DNA from: Terrirhizobium terrae
GTDB taxonomy: Bacteria > Pseudomonadota > Alphaproteobacteria > Rhizobiales > Rhizobiaceae
Assembly: GCF_030323265.1 (NCBI RefSeq)
Contig: NZ_CP104992.1
Span: forward strand, 867,501-931,500
Reading direction: 5' to 3'
DNA length: 64,000 nt
Part shown: piece by piece, positions 56,179 through 64,000 of the stretch
Position numbering within the stretch: position 1 is the first letter of the stretch
Layout: each line of letters begins with the position of its first letter
Program-made: the position numbers and the translations under genes
Notes under the pieces: generated by a model
Database searches by the model: none
What the model saw: only the letters and a program-made list of their open reading frames with translations
What the model was told of the DNA's origin: nothing

Positions 56179-56925
56179 ATGTTCGTACCACTGCATGATG
56201 CGAACCACCTCAGATACATAAAGGTTCAATACGTCACGATCGGGCTGATCGTCGCGAACGTGCTGGCATGGCTGTTCACCACGCTCGCCCCATCCGATCA
56301 GGCCGAGCGCGCGGCGATGGCGCTCGGCTTCATCCCGGCATTGATCTTCGACCACGCGGTGCTGGACCCGTCGCTCGTCATCGTGCCGGAAGACGCAACT
56401 TTCCTGACCTACGCCTTTCTCCACATCGATTTCTGGCATCTGGCGCCGAACATGCTGTTCCTCTGGGTCTTCGGCGACAATGTCGAGGATGCCTTGGGCC
56501 ATGTCCGCTTTCTCATCTTCTATCTGCTTTGCGCCGCGGCAGGTGCAGCGCTCCACGGGCTTGTCGGCCCGTCTTCTGAAGGCCCGTTGATCGGCGCGTC
56601 AGGCGCGGTGGCGGGCGTCGTCGCCGCCTATTTCCTGCTGCATCCGAAGGTGCGCGTCTGGGTGCTGGTGCTGTTTCGAATTCCCCTGCCGCTGCCAGCC
56701 TTCATTCCGCTGGCGCTCTGGATCGGCCAGCAGTTCGTCATGCTGGCGCTCGATCTCGACGGCATGGTTTCGTGGGGTGCCCATGTGGGCGGTATCGTTG
56801 CCGGTGCGCTTCTCGTTCTCGTCATGCGGCGCAAGGGCGTGCCGCTGTTCGACAGGCAGATCGTCACACCCCGTGCGGTCCAGCATAGAACGAGCGTTCC
56901 GCAGGTGGGCAGGCTTGCCGAATAG
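56179..56925 (+). CDS. rhomboid family intramembrane serine protease
   Basis: The 248-residue protein has about six membrane helices and the rhomboid motifs: HLAPNMLFLWVFGDNVEDAL in TM2, the catalytic Ser in IGASGAVAGVVAAYF, and His in SWGAHVGGIVAG. It cleaves membrane proteins within or near their helices. The start MFVPLHDANHL is chosen because GGAGGCTGCTA lies before it; the frame is open upstream. It is followed by etfB after a 150-base gap. Confidence 0.93.
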   Translation: MFVPLHDANHLRYIKVQYVTIGLIVANVLAWLFTTLAPSDQAERAAMALGFIPALIFDHAVLDPSLVIVPEDATFLTYAFLHIDFWHLAPNMLFLWVFGDNVEDALGHVRFLIFYLLCAAAGAALHGLVGPSSEGPLIGASGAVAGVVAAYFLLHPKVRVWVLVLFRIPLPLPAFIPLALWIGQQFVMLALDLDGMVSWGAHVGGIVAGALLVLVMRRKGVPLFDRQIVTPRAVQHRTSVPQVGRLAE

Positions 56926-57075
56926 GGATATGAGAAATGCGCAAGTGTCGGCAGGGAAATGGAATGCAAATCGCGTTGTGTTCGGACGAAAAATGCGTAT
57001 CCATGTCGCCCACTGACAAATGAGGAGATGGCAAATGTCGCAATTTGCCGTCAGTGAAAGTCAAGGAAGGACCCC

Positions 57076-57823
57076 ATGAAGATCCTGGTGCCTGTCAAGC
57101 GAGTGGTCGATTACAACGTGAAGATCCGGGTGAAGCCGGATGGCACGGGCGTCGAGCTTGCCAACGTGAAGATGTCGATGAACCCGTTCGACGAAATTTC
57201 CGTCGAAGAGGCTCTTCGTCTTAAGGAAGCAGGCAAGGCGGAAGAGGTGGTCGTCGTTTCGATCGGCCCGGCCAAGGCGGAAGAGACGCTGCGCACCGCG
57301 CTCGCCATGGGCGCCGACCGCGCGATCCTGGTCGAGACGGATGACCTCGTCGAGCCGCTCGCCGTCGCCAAGATTTTGAAGGGCGTCGTCGATGCCGAAC
57401 AGCCCGGCCTGATCATCGTCGGCAAGCAGGCGATCGATGACGATCTCGAACCAGACCGGCCAGATGCTGGCGGCCCTGCTCGGCTCCGCCCAGGCGACCT
57501 TCGCCTCCAAGATCGAGCTCTCCGCCGACAAGGCTACCGTGACGCGCGAAGTCGACGGCGGCCTGCAGACGATCGAGGTCAAGCTCCCGGCTGTCGTCAC
57601 CACCGACCTGCGCCTCAACGAGCCGCGCTACGCCTCGCTGCCGAACATCATGAAGGCCAAGAAGAAGCCGCTCGACAAGAAGGCTCCGGCCGATTTCGGC
57701 GTCGATACCGCGCCGCGCCTGAAGGTGCTGAAGACGGAAGAGCCGGGCGGCCGCAAGGCGGGCGTCAAGGTTTCGAGCGTCGAAGAGCTGGTTTCCAGCC
57801 TCAAGACCGCCGGCGTCATCTAA
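57076..57823 (+). CDS. etfB: electron transfer flavoprotein beta subunit, frame break near 57444
   Basis: The ETF beta subunit binds AMP and helps pass electrons from acyl-CoA dehydrogenases to ETF:quinone oxidoreductase. The two halves ([20 protein letters not shown] to GKQAIDDD, and [20 protein letters not shown] to LKTAGVI) are in different frames. They join exactly if one base is removed from GACGATCTCGAAC near 57444, giving 248 residues. [19 protein letters not shown] is the conserved recognition loop. The start follows AAGGAAGGACCCC. Confidence 0.95.
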
Positions 57824-57841
57824 GGGACAGGAGAGAACATC

Positions 57842-58771
57842 ATGGCTATTCTTCTTTTCGCCGAACACGACAATGCGACGCTCTCCGACCAGACGGCGAA
57901 AGCGCTGACTGCCGCCACCCAGATCGGTGGCGACGTTCATGTTCTCGTCGCAGGCTCGGGTGCGCAGGCTGCAGCCGATGCCGCCGCCAAGCTTGCCGGC
58001 GTCTCCAAGGTTCTGCTCGCAGACGACGCCAGCCTTGCCAACAACCTGGCAGAGCCGGTCGCAGCCCTCATCGTTTCGCTGGCGCCTGCCTATGACACGA
58101 TCATCGCGCCGGCCACGACCTCGGCCAAGAACATCATGCCCCGCGTCGCAGCCCTGCTCGACGTGATGCAGGTGTCGGAAATCATCGAAGTCGTCTCCGC
58201 CGACACGTTCAAGCGTCCGATCTATGCCGGCAACGCGATCCAGACCGTCCAGTCGACCGACGCCAAAAAGGTCATCACCGTGCGCACGGCATCCTTTGCC
58301 GCAGCCGGCGAAGGCGGCTCGGCTTCCGTCGAAAGCGCCTCGGCTGCCGCAAACCCGGGCGTATCGAGCTTCGTCTCCGATGCGCTCTCCTCCTCCGAGC
58401 GCCCCGAGCTGACCTCTGCCAAGATCATCATCTCCGGCGGTCGAGCTCTCGGCTCCTCGGAAAAGTTCCAGGAGGTGATCCTGCCGGTGGCCGACAAGCT
58501 TGGTGCTGCCGTCGGTGCATCCCGCGCCGCCGTCGATGCGGGCTATGCCCCGAACGACTGGCAGGTCGGCCAGACCGGCAAGGTCGTCGCACCACAGCTC
58601 TATATCGCGGTCGGTATTTCCGGCGCGATCCAGCATCTCGCCGGCATGAAGGATTCCAAGGTCATCGTCGCGATCAACAAGGACGAGGAAGCACCGATCT
58701 TCCAGGTCGCCGACTATGGTCTCGTCGGTGATCTCTTCGACATCCTGCCGAAGCTCGAAAAGGCGCTTTGA
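57842..58771 (+). CDS. etfA: electron transfer flavoprotein alpha subunit
   Basis: The 309-residue alpha subunit binds FAD. The start [20 protein letters not shown] and the FAD motif [40 protein letters not shown] and [20 protein letters not shown] are all conserved. It follows etfB by 18 bases with GACAGGAGAGAACATC as ribosome site and is co-transcribed. Confidence 0.97.
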   Translation: MAILLFAEHDNATLSDQTAKALTAATQIGGDVHVLVAGSGAQAAADAAAKLAGVSKVLLADDASLANNLAEPVAALIVSLAPAYDTIIAPATTSAKNIMPRVAALLDVMQVSEIIEVVSADTFKRPIYAGNAIQTVQSTDAKKVITVRTASFAAAGEGGSASVESASAAANPGVSSFVSDALSSSERPELTSAKIIISGGRALGSSEKFQEVILPVADKLGAAVGASRAAVDAGYAPNDWQVGQTGKVVAPQLYIAVGISGAIQHLAGMKDSKVIVAINKDEEAPIFQVADYGLVGDLFDILPKLEKAL

Positions 58772-58925
58772 GGCAAATCACTTTTCGCAAGCGCGAAAAG
58801 TGCTGGAAAAACCCGCTATAGCGGAATAGAAATTTTGCCGGGCGGCCAACAGGCAGTCCGGCATTTTCATAAGCGGGTGCGTGAACGAATGCGCGTCCGC
58901 AAAGGGAGCGAGGCAAAACATCGTC

Positions 58926-59795
58926 ATGAAGAATATCGGCGTCATAGGCGCAGGCCAGATGGGTTGTGGAATTGCACATGTTTCGGCGCTGGCCGGCTAC
59001 AATGTGCAGATGTACGACCTGTCAAAGGACCGCATCGAAGGCGCTCTCGCGACGATCAACGGCAATCTCGCCCGCCAGGTTTCCAACGGCAAGCTGTCCG
59101 ACGAGGAGCGCAACGCGGCGCTTTCCCGCATCTCCGGCTCGGCCGATGTCAACGATCTGGCGCCGATGGACATGGTCATCGAGGCCGCGACCGAAGACGA
59201 AAGCGTGAAGCGCAAGATCTATGCGCAGGTCTGCCCCGTCCTGAAGCCGGAAGCGCTGCTGGCCACCAACACGTCCTCGCTTTCGATCACCCGGCTTGCT
59301 GCCGCGACCGACCGTCCCGAGCGCTTCATGGGCATCCATTTCATGAACCCGGTGCCGGTCATGAAGCTGGTCGAACTGGTGCGCGGCATCGCCACCGACG
59401 AGCCGACCTTCCGCGCCGCCAAGGACTATGTGACGGCGCTCGACAAGACGACCACGGTCGCCGAAGATTTTCCGGCCTTCATCGTCAACCGTATCCTGCT
59501 GCCGATGATCAACGAGGCGATCTACACGCTCTATGAAGGCGTCGGCTCGGTCGAGGCGATCGACACCGCGATGAAGCTCGGCGCCAACCATCCGATGGGC
59601 CCGTTGCAGCTTGCCGATTTCATCGGCCTCGACACCTGTCTGTCGATCATGCAGGTGCTGCATGACGGGCTCGCGGATTCGAAGTACCGCCCCTGCCCGC
59701 TTCTGGTGAAATATGTCGAGGCCGGCTGGCTCGGCCGCAAATCCGGCCGCGGCTTCTACGATTATCGCGGCGAGACGCCGGTTCCGACGCGGTAG
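58926..59795 (+). CDS. 3-hydroxybutyryl-CoA dehydrogenase
   Basis: The 289-residue enzyme oxidises 3-hydroxyacyl-CoA with NAD. It has the Rossmann motif IGVIGAGQMGCGIAHVSALA, NTSSLSIT and the signature HFMNPVPVMKLVELVRGIAT with the catalytic His. The C-terminal helical domain ends KSGRGFYDY. It is downstream of etfBA, the electron path for acyl-CoA oxidation, so the three fit beta-oxidation or polyhydroxybutyrate metabolism. The start MKNIGV is preferred; an upstream ATG adds 15 residues. Confidence 0.93.
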   Translation: MKNIGVIGAGQMGCGIAHVSALAGYNVQMYDLSKDRIEGALATINGNLARQVSNGKLSDEERNAALSRISGSADVNDLAPMDMVIEAATEDESVKRKIYAQVCPVLKPEALLATNTSSLSITRLAAATDRPERFMGIHFMNPVPVMKLVELVRGIATDEPTFRAAKDYVTALDKTTTVAEDFPAFIVNRILLPMINEAIYTLYEGVGSVEAIDTAMKLGANHPMGPLQLADFIGLDTCLSIMQVLHDGLADSKYRPCPLLVKYVEAGWLGRKSGRGFYDYRGETPVPTR

Positions 59796-59800
59796 GCGCT

Positions 59801-60199
59801 TTAACCGCGCGTGATATCGGTGTGGGAGAAATCATTGCCCTTGAACAGCAAGGGCACGGCCTGGACTTTCGCACAGGCATAGGACATGCAATCGGCCAGA
59901 TTGAGTTGGGCGGGATGACCCCGCCCTTTGCCGTATCGTGCAAAGGCACCAACCGCCGCAGTCGCAACAACGTCATCGATTGGCATCACTGAAATCTTCG
60001 CCTCCGCAAGCAGAGATCGGATACGGGCTTCAACTGCGACAGGATCAATATCCAGCATTAAGCCCAGCCGCATGGAGGCCTCGAGAATGACAAGACCCGA
60101 TGTAAGGCATCCTGTCGACCTCTCGATACGTTCGGCGTAATGAACTGCGTCAAGCTCATCGGCGAGCAGAGCAATGATCACCGACGTGTCGATGAACAT
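59801..60199 (-). CDS. vapC: VapC-type PIN domain toxin
   Basis: The 132-residue PIN domain starts MFIDTSVIIALLADELDAVH, with the first acidic residue in IDTS. It also has LTSGLVILEASMRLG and NLADCMSYACAKVQAVPLLF and ends KGNDFSHTDI. This gives the four acidic metal ligands of VapC ribonucleases. Its ATG overlaps the TGA of the antitoxin gene (TGATG), so it is translated after it. Confidence 0.92.
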   Translation of the reverse strand: MFIDTSVIIALLADELDAVHYAERIERSTGCLTSGLVILEASMRLGLMLDIDPVAVEARIRSLLAEAKISVMPIDDVVATAAVGAFARYGKGRGHPAQLNLADCMSYACAKVQAVPLLFKGNDFSHTDITRG

Positions 60200-60441
60200 C
60201 AGGGCTGGCCCCACAAGTCATCGATTTCCTGCTTGCTCGGCACGCGACCATTCGGCCCGCCCTGAGCCTTGAGGTCGCCGGCAATGCGGGCGATCCTTTG
60301 CGACAGAGGCACTTTCGCGGTTTCCCGCTTCAACTCTTCTTCAAGTGCCTGGATGACGGCAGCCGTCATCGTCACCTTGCGCTTCCTGGCAAGCTTCTCG
60401 GCAAGTTCCCGGGCTCGCGCATCGCGAATTTGAAGGGTCAT
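60199..60441 (-). CDS. vapB: VapB-type antitoxin (Rv0623-like)
   Basis: The 80-residue protein starts MTLQIRDARARELAEKLARK. A ribbon-helix-helix N-terminus is followed by KVTMTAAVIQALEEELKRET and a toxin-binding tail ending EIDDLWGQP. This matches the transcription factor-type antitoxins paired with VapC in alphaproteobacteria. The start MTLQIR is preferred to an ATG 54 bases upstream. Confidence 0.88.
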   Translation of the reverse strand: MTLQIRDARARELAEKLARKRKVTMTAAVIQALEEELKRETAKVPLSQRIARIAGDLKAQGGPNGRVPSKQEIDDLWGQP

Positions 60442-60511
60442 GGATCTATTCCAGCGATAATGCCGGATAGTATCATTACAGACGGCAGCCGTCATCCATA
60501 CAAATTACTGG

Positions 60512-61191
60512 TCAAACGCCCTTCGCAGCCTTCACCAGTGCCTTGGCATCCTCGCTGTCCCAGGCGGCGGGGCCGTTCATCGAGCCGATCAGGCAGCCAT
60601 TTTTGTCGAGGATCAGCGTCGCGGGCAGGCCGAAGGCGAGGCCTTCCTTTTTCAGCGCGTTGAACACGCCCATCGAGCTGTCCTGGTAGAAGGAAAGCTT
60701 GTCGAGCTTGTAGTCCTGATAGAAGTTCCTCGGCTTCTGATCGCTGCCGGTATCGATATTGACCGCCACGACCTCGAAATCGTTGCCACCCATAGCGCCC
60801 TGCAGCGCATTGAGTGCCGGCATTTCCTCACGGCACGGCACGCACCAGGTGGCCCATAGGTTGAGCAGCACGGTCTTGCCGGCGAGATCGGCGGTCTTCA
60901 GGTCCTGGCCTTCCGGTCCCTTGAAGCTCAGGTCGAGCGTCCGCGGCGGCTGTGCCTCGACCATCGCGGCGACCTCGCCCTTCGAGAAGGCGGCAACCGA
61001 TCTGGCGAGATCGACAGCACCCTCGCATTGCCCGGCGGAGGCGGCCATTTGGCTTGCCGCACCGCCGTCCATGCCATTGCCAGACCCCATGCTCCTCACG
61101 TATACCGCCACGGCGCCGGCAAGGATCCCCGCGACGGCGGCAATCATGATCAATCGGGCGGAAGGAGACCAAGCGGTCTTTTGGACGTCAT
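60512..61191 (-). CDS. tlpA: TlpA family thiol:disulfide reductase, frame break near 61158
   Basis: The protein has a short cytoplasmic start, one membrane anchor (LIMIAAVAGILAGAVAVYV) and a periplasmic thioredoxin domain with LLNLWATWCVPCREEMPALN (CVPC active site) and FGLPATLILDKNG (cis-Pro). It supports cytochrome c or oxidase maturation. The only ATG in the right place (61191, MTSKRPLGLLPP) is in another frame. Adding one base in the CGGGCGG region near 61158 joins it to ARLIMIAAVAG, giving 226 residues. Its start is 25 bases from that of argH on the other strand. Confidence 0.88.
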
Positions 61192-61216
61192 TACTTAACT
61201 CCAGGACTGATATCTC

Positions 61217-62617
61217 ATGGCCGATACGAAGGACGCGACATCTTCCAACCAGATGTGGGGCGGGCGCTTCGCTTCCGGGCCGGATGCGATCATGGAGGAG
61301 ATAAATGCCTCGATCGGTTTCGACAAGAAGCTGTTCGCCCAGGATATTCGCGGCTCGATCGCCCATGCGACCATGCTGGCCGAAAAAGGCATCATTTCGC
61401 CCGAAGATAAAGACCAGATCGTCACCGGCCTGAACACGATCATGTCAGAGATCGAAAGCGGCCAGTTCCAGTTCTCCCGCAAGCTCGAAGACATTCACAT
61501 GAATGTCGAGGCGCGGCTTGCGACGCTGATCGGCCCTGCCGCCGGCCGCCTGCACACTGCCCGCTCGCGCAACGACCAGGTGGCGCTCGACTTCCGCCTC
61601 TGGGTGAAGGAAGAACTCGTCAAGACTGAGCGCATGCTGACCGACCTGATCGCGGCCTTTCTCGATCGCGCCGAGGAGCATGCCGAGACGGTGATGCCGG
61701 GCTTCACCCATCTTCAGACCGCCCAGCCGGTGACCTTCGGCCATCACTGCATGGCCTATGTCGAAATGTTCGGCCGCGACCGCGCCCGTGTGCGCCACGC
61801 GATCGACCACCTGGACGAAAGCCCGATCGGCGCGGCAGCGCTGGCCGGCACCGGCTTCCCGATCGACCGCCACATGACGGCGAAGGCGCTCGGCTTCCGT
61901 GAGCCGACCCGCAATTCGATCGACACCGTGTCCGACCGCGACTTCGCGCTGGAATTCCTCTCGGTTGCCGCCATCTGCGCCATGCATCTGTCACGCCTTG
62001 CCGAAGAAATCGTCATCTGGTCGACGCCGCAATTCGGCTTCGTGCGCCTCTCCGACGCGTTTTCCACCGGTTCCTCCATCATGCCGCAGAAGAAGAACCC
62101 GGATGCGGCCGAACTGGTGCGCGCCAAGACCGGCCGCATCAACGGCTCGCTGGTGGCGCTCTTGACCGTCATGAAGGGCCTGCCGCTCGCCTATTCCAAG
62201 GACATGCAGGAAGACAAGGAACAGGTCTTCGACGCCGCCGAGAACCTGGAACTGGCGATCGCCGCCATGACCGGCATGATGCGCGACATGACGATCCGAG
62301 AAGACCGCATGCGCGCCGCCGCCGGCTCGGGCTATTCGACCGCGACCGATCTGGCCGACTGGCTGGTGCGCGAGGCGGGCCTGCCGTTCCGCGACGCCCA
62401 CCATGCAACCGGCCATGCCGTGGCGCTGGCCGAAAAGAAGGGCTGCGAGCTTGCCGAGCTCTCGCTCGACGAGCTGAAGGCGATCAATCCGGCGATCAAC
62501 GAGAAGGTCTTCGACGTATTGACGGTCGATGCCTCCGTAGCCAGCCGCCAGAGTTTTGGCGGCACCGCGCCGACGGAAGTCCGGAAGCAGATCGCCTACT
62601 GGCGCGGCCGCAACTGA
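61217..62617 (+). CDS. argH: argininosuccinate lyase
   Basis: ArgH splits argininosuccinate into arginine and fumarate, the last step of arginine synthesis. The 466-residue protein has [20 protein letters not shown] at the start, [33 protein letters not shown] and the fumarase/aspartase signature [12 protein letters not shown]. The frame is intact. The small lipoprotein and lysA follow on the same strand. Confidence 0.97.
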   Translation: MADTKDATSSNQMWGGRFASGPDAIMEEINASIGFDKKLFAQDIRGSIAHATMLAEKGIISPEDKDQIVTGLNTIMSEIESGQFQFSRKLEDIHMNVEARLATLIGPAAGRLHTARSRNDQVALDFRLWVKEELVKTERMLTDLIAAFLDRAEEHAETVMPGFTHLQTAQPVTFGHHCMAYVEMFGRDRARVRHAIDHLDESPIGAAALAGTGFPIDRHMTAKALGFREPTRNSIDTVSDRDFALEFLSVAAICAMHLSRLAEEIVIWSTPQFGFVRLSDAFSTGSSIMPQKKNPDAAELVRAKTGRINGSLVALLTVMKGLPLAYSKDMQEDKEQVFDAAENLELAIAAMTGMMRDMTIREDRMRAAAGSGYSTATDLADWLVREAGLPFRDAHHATGHAVALAEKKGCELAELSLDELKAINPAINEKVFDVLTVDASVASRQSFGGTAPTEVRKQIAYWRGRN

Positions 62618-62719
62618 GCGGCGCGTCCCCAACCACATAAGATGCCGGATTAATGACTGCACAAGCGCGTGGAACTTCGCTATGAAAGTTTCGCCATCAT
62701 GTGCCGGAGAAGGAAGAGA

Positions 62720-62917
62720 ATGTCGAAGTCGCTGGTCAGAATTGCCCGCATCACCTTTGCCCTGAGCCTTGCCGGCGCTGTCGTTATCGGCTGCGGCCGA
62801 AAGGGTGATCTCGACCGCCCGAGCACGCCGGTGGAACAGCAGAACGTTCGCAAGACGAACGAGCAGAAGAACCAGCCGGCCCCCGAGCGCCCCTTCGTCC
62901 TCGACCCGCTTCTGTAA
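62720..62917 (+). CDS. small lipoprotein, LptM-like
   Basis: The 65-residue protein has a lipoprotein signal peptide (ITFALSLAGAVVIGCGRKGD) with lipobox VIGC. The GCGRKGDLDRP stretch is typical of the LptM (YifL)/LppL family, which in E. coli helps mature the LptDE LPS translocon. It lies upstream of lysA, as in E. coli where YifL precedes dapF/lysine-pathway genes. GAGAAGGAAGAGA precedes the ATG. Confidence 0.85.
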   Translation: MSKSLVRIARITFALSLAGAVVIGCGRKGDLDRPSTPVEQQNVRKTNEQKNQPAPERPFVLDPLL

Positions 62918-62947
62918 TTCGACGCCCCTTTATTCTCGAGAATTGCC

Positions 62948-64000
62948 GTGAACCATTTCCAGTATATCGACGGCGTGCTGCACGCCGAGAACGTTGCCAT
63001 TCCCGAGATCGCCAAGGCCGTGGGCACGCCCTTCTACGTCTATTCGACCGCGACGCTGGAGCGTCACTACAAGGTCTTCGCCAAGGCGTTCGACGGCGTA
63101 GACGCCATGGTCTGCTATGCGATGAAGGCCAATTCCAACCAGGCGGTGCTGAAGACGCTGGCCCGGCTCGGCGCCGGTGCCGACGTGGTCTCGGGCGGCG
63201 AACTGCGCCGCGCGCTGGCCGCCGGCATCCCGCCCGAGCGCATCGTCTTTTCCGGCGTCGGCAAGACCGTGGCCGAGATGGATTTCGCCCTCGAAGCCGG
63301 CATCTACTGTTTCAACGTCGAATCCGAGCCGGAACTGGAAGTGCTGAACCTGCGCGCCATCAAGGCCGGCAGGAAGGCGCACGTCTCCTTCCGCATCAAC
63401 CCCGATGTCGATGCCCGCACCCATGCCAAGATCTCGACGGGCAAGAAGGAAAACAAGTTCGGCATTTCCTACAAGCGCGCCCGTGATGTCTATGCCCATG
63501 CTGCAACGCTGCCGGGCATCGAGGTGACCGGCATCGACATGCATATCGGCAGCCAGATCACTGAGCTGCAGCCGTTCCGCGATGCCTTCAAGCTGCTGCG
63601 CGAGCTGGTCGACACCCTGCGCGCCGACGGCCATGGCATTACCCATGTGGATGTCGGCGGCGGGCTGGGCATTCCCTATCACGCCGACAACAATCCGCCG
63701 CCGGAACCGACCGCCTATGCCGAGATCGTCACCGACGAGCTGAAGAGCCTCGGCTGCCGGATCGTCACCGAGCCGGGCCGCCTGATCGTCGGCAATGCCG
63801 GCATTCTCGTCACCGAAGTGCTTTATGTGAAGGACGCGGGTGAAAAGACCTTCGTCATCGTCGACGGCGCCATGAACGACCTGATCCGCCCGACGCTTTA
63901 CGATGCCTATCACGGCGTGCGTCCCGTCGTCGTGCCGGACAAGGATGTCCCGCATGTGAAGGCCGATCTCGTCGGTCCCGTCTGCGAGACGGGCGATTAC
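62948..64000 (+). CDS. lysA: diaminopimelate decarboxylase, 3' end outside window
   Basis: LysA decarboxylates meso-diaminopimelate to lysine using pyridoxal phosphate. The first 351 residues are present: GTPFYVYSTATLERHYKVFA, the PLP Lys in CYAMKANSNQAVLKTLARLG, HIGSQITELQPF, THVDVGGGLGIPY and EPGRLIVGNAGILVTEVLYV. The start codon is GTG (VNHFQYIDGVLHAENVAIPE). It is 30 bases after the lipoprotein gene, in the usual argH-lptM-lysA order. Confidence 0.96.
   Translation, partial: MNHFQYIDGVLHAENVAIPEIAKAVGTPFYVYSTATLERHYKVFAKAFDGVDAMVCYAMKANSNQAVLKTLARLGAGADVVSGGELRRALAAGIPPERIVFSGVGKTVAEMDFALEAGIYCFNVESEPELEVLNLRAIKAGRKAHVSFRINPDVDARTHAKISTGKKENKFGISYKRARDVYAHAATLPGIEVTGIDMHIGSQITELQPFRDAFKLLRELVDTLRADGHGITHVDVGGGLGIPYHADNNPPPEPTAYAEIVTDELKSLGCRIVTEPGRLIVGNAGILVTEVLYVKDAGEKTFVIVDGAMNDLIRPTLYDAYHGVRPVVVPDKDVPHVKADLVGPVCETGDY

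Overview
The window is 64 kb of GC-rich chromosome from an alphaproteobacterium of the Rhizobiaceae (Rhizobium/Agrobacterium/Neorhizobium group; the species is not determined). The evidence is gene order and family content: clpB, a DUF4167 gene, prmC-prfA-ptsP-lysC with divergent ubiG, argJ-GNAT-mutT, PPIase/secA divergent, etfBA with a 3-hydroxybutyryl-CoA dehydrogenase, and tlpA/argH divergent followed by lysA. Rhizobial-type intergenic palindromes are also present.

Layout. 1-8 kb: 3' part of an M23 cell-wall peptidase, clpB, a TadG-like von Willebrand protein and a phospholipase D-like protein. 8-11 kb: fbp, a decayed Nudix gene, a degenerate copy of the 3' end of the DUF4167 gene, and the intact DUF4167 gene. 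11-20 kb: prmC, prfA, ptsP, lysC, an exported SH3 protein, a 1 kb repeat-rich spacer and ubiG. 20-28 kb: a ParDE-type module, a comF-grxC-nitrilase-DUF1178-DUF3291 operon, a methyltransferase, a Flp pilin, and argJ-GNAT-mutT. 28-35 kb: a parvulin, secA, a polysaccharide flippase with a CelD-like acetyltransferase, and a Gly-rich exported repeat protein.

Island. A tRNA-Leu(CAA) gene at 35835-35919 is the insertion site of an 11.9 kb element. Its 16-bp direct repeats (35904-35919 and 47843-47858) are identical to the tRNA 3' end. Just inside each end lie two copies of a 10-bp word with a 13-bp period, probably integrase arm sites. Cargo: a tyrosine integrase, a GYF_2-RDD membrane protein, a phage antirepressor-like gene, an unrecognised globular protein, three small unknown proteins, a winged-helix regulator, a serine resolvase lacking its catalytic N-terminus, an exported CHAP-type amidase next to an exported trypsin-like protease, and an unknown protein upstream of an XRE-ImmA/IrrE metallopeptidase. 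No terminase, capsid, conjugation or replication genes are visible. The exported hydrolase pair and the unknown/XRE-ImmA pair are the best candidates for an undescribed system.

48-64 kb: envelope genes (hexapeptide acyltransferase, FkbM methyltransferase, glycosyltransferase), dsbB, an HNH nuclease, an AlkA-type glycosylase divergent from gluQRS, a YihY membrane protein, a short-chain dehydrogenase, a cobalamin adenosyltransferase, a rhomboid protease, etfB-etfA-hydroxyacyl-CoA dehydrogenase, a VapBC module, tlpA, argH, a small lipoprotein and the 5' part of lysA.

Caution: at least 16 single frame breaks interrupt 14 otherwise well-conserved genes, including secA, lysC, fbp and etfB, often in short homopolymers. 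They look more like sequencing error than gene death, so those genes are given as whole CDSs with the break position stated. The Nudix gene, with a stop codon plus a 7-bp duplication, looks truly decayed.
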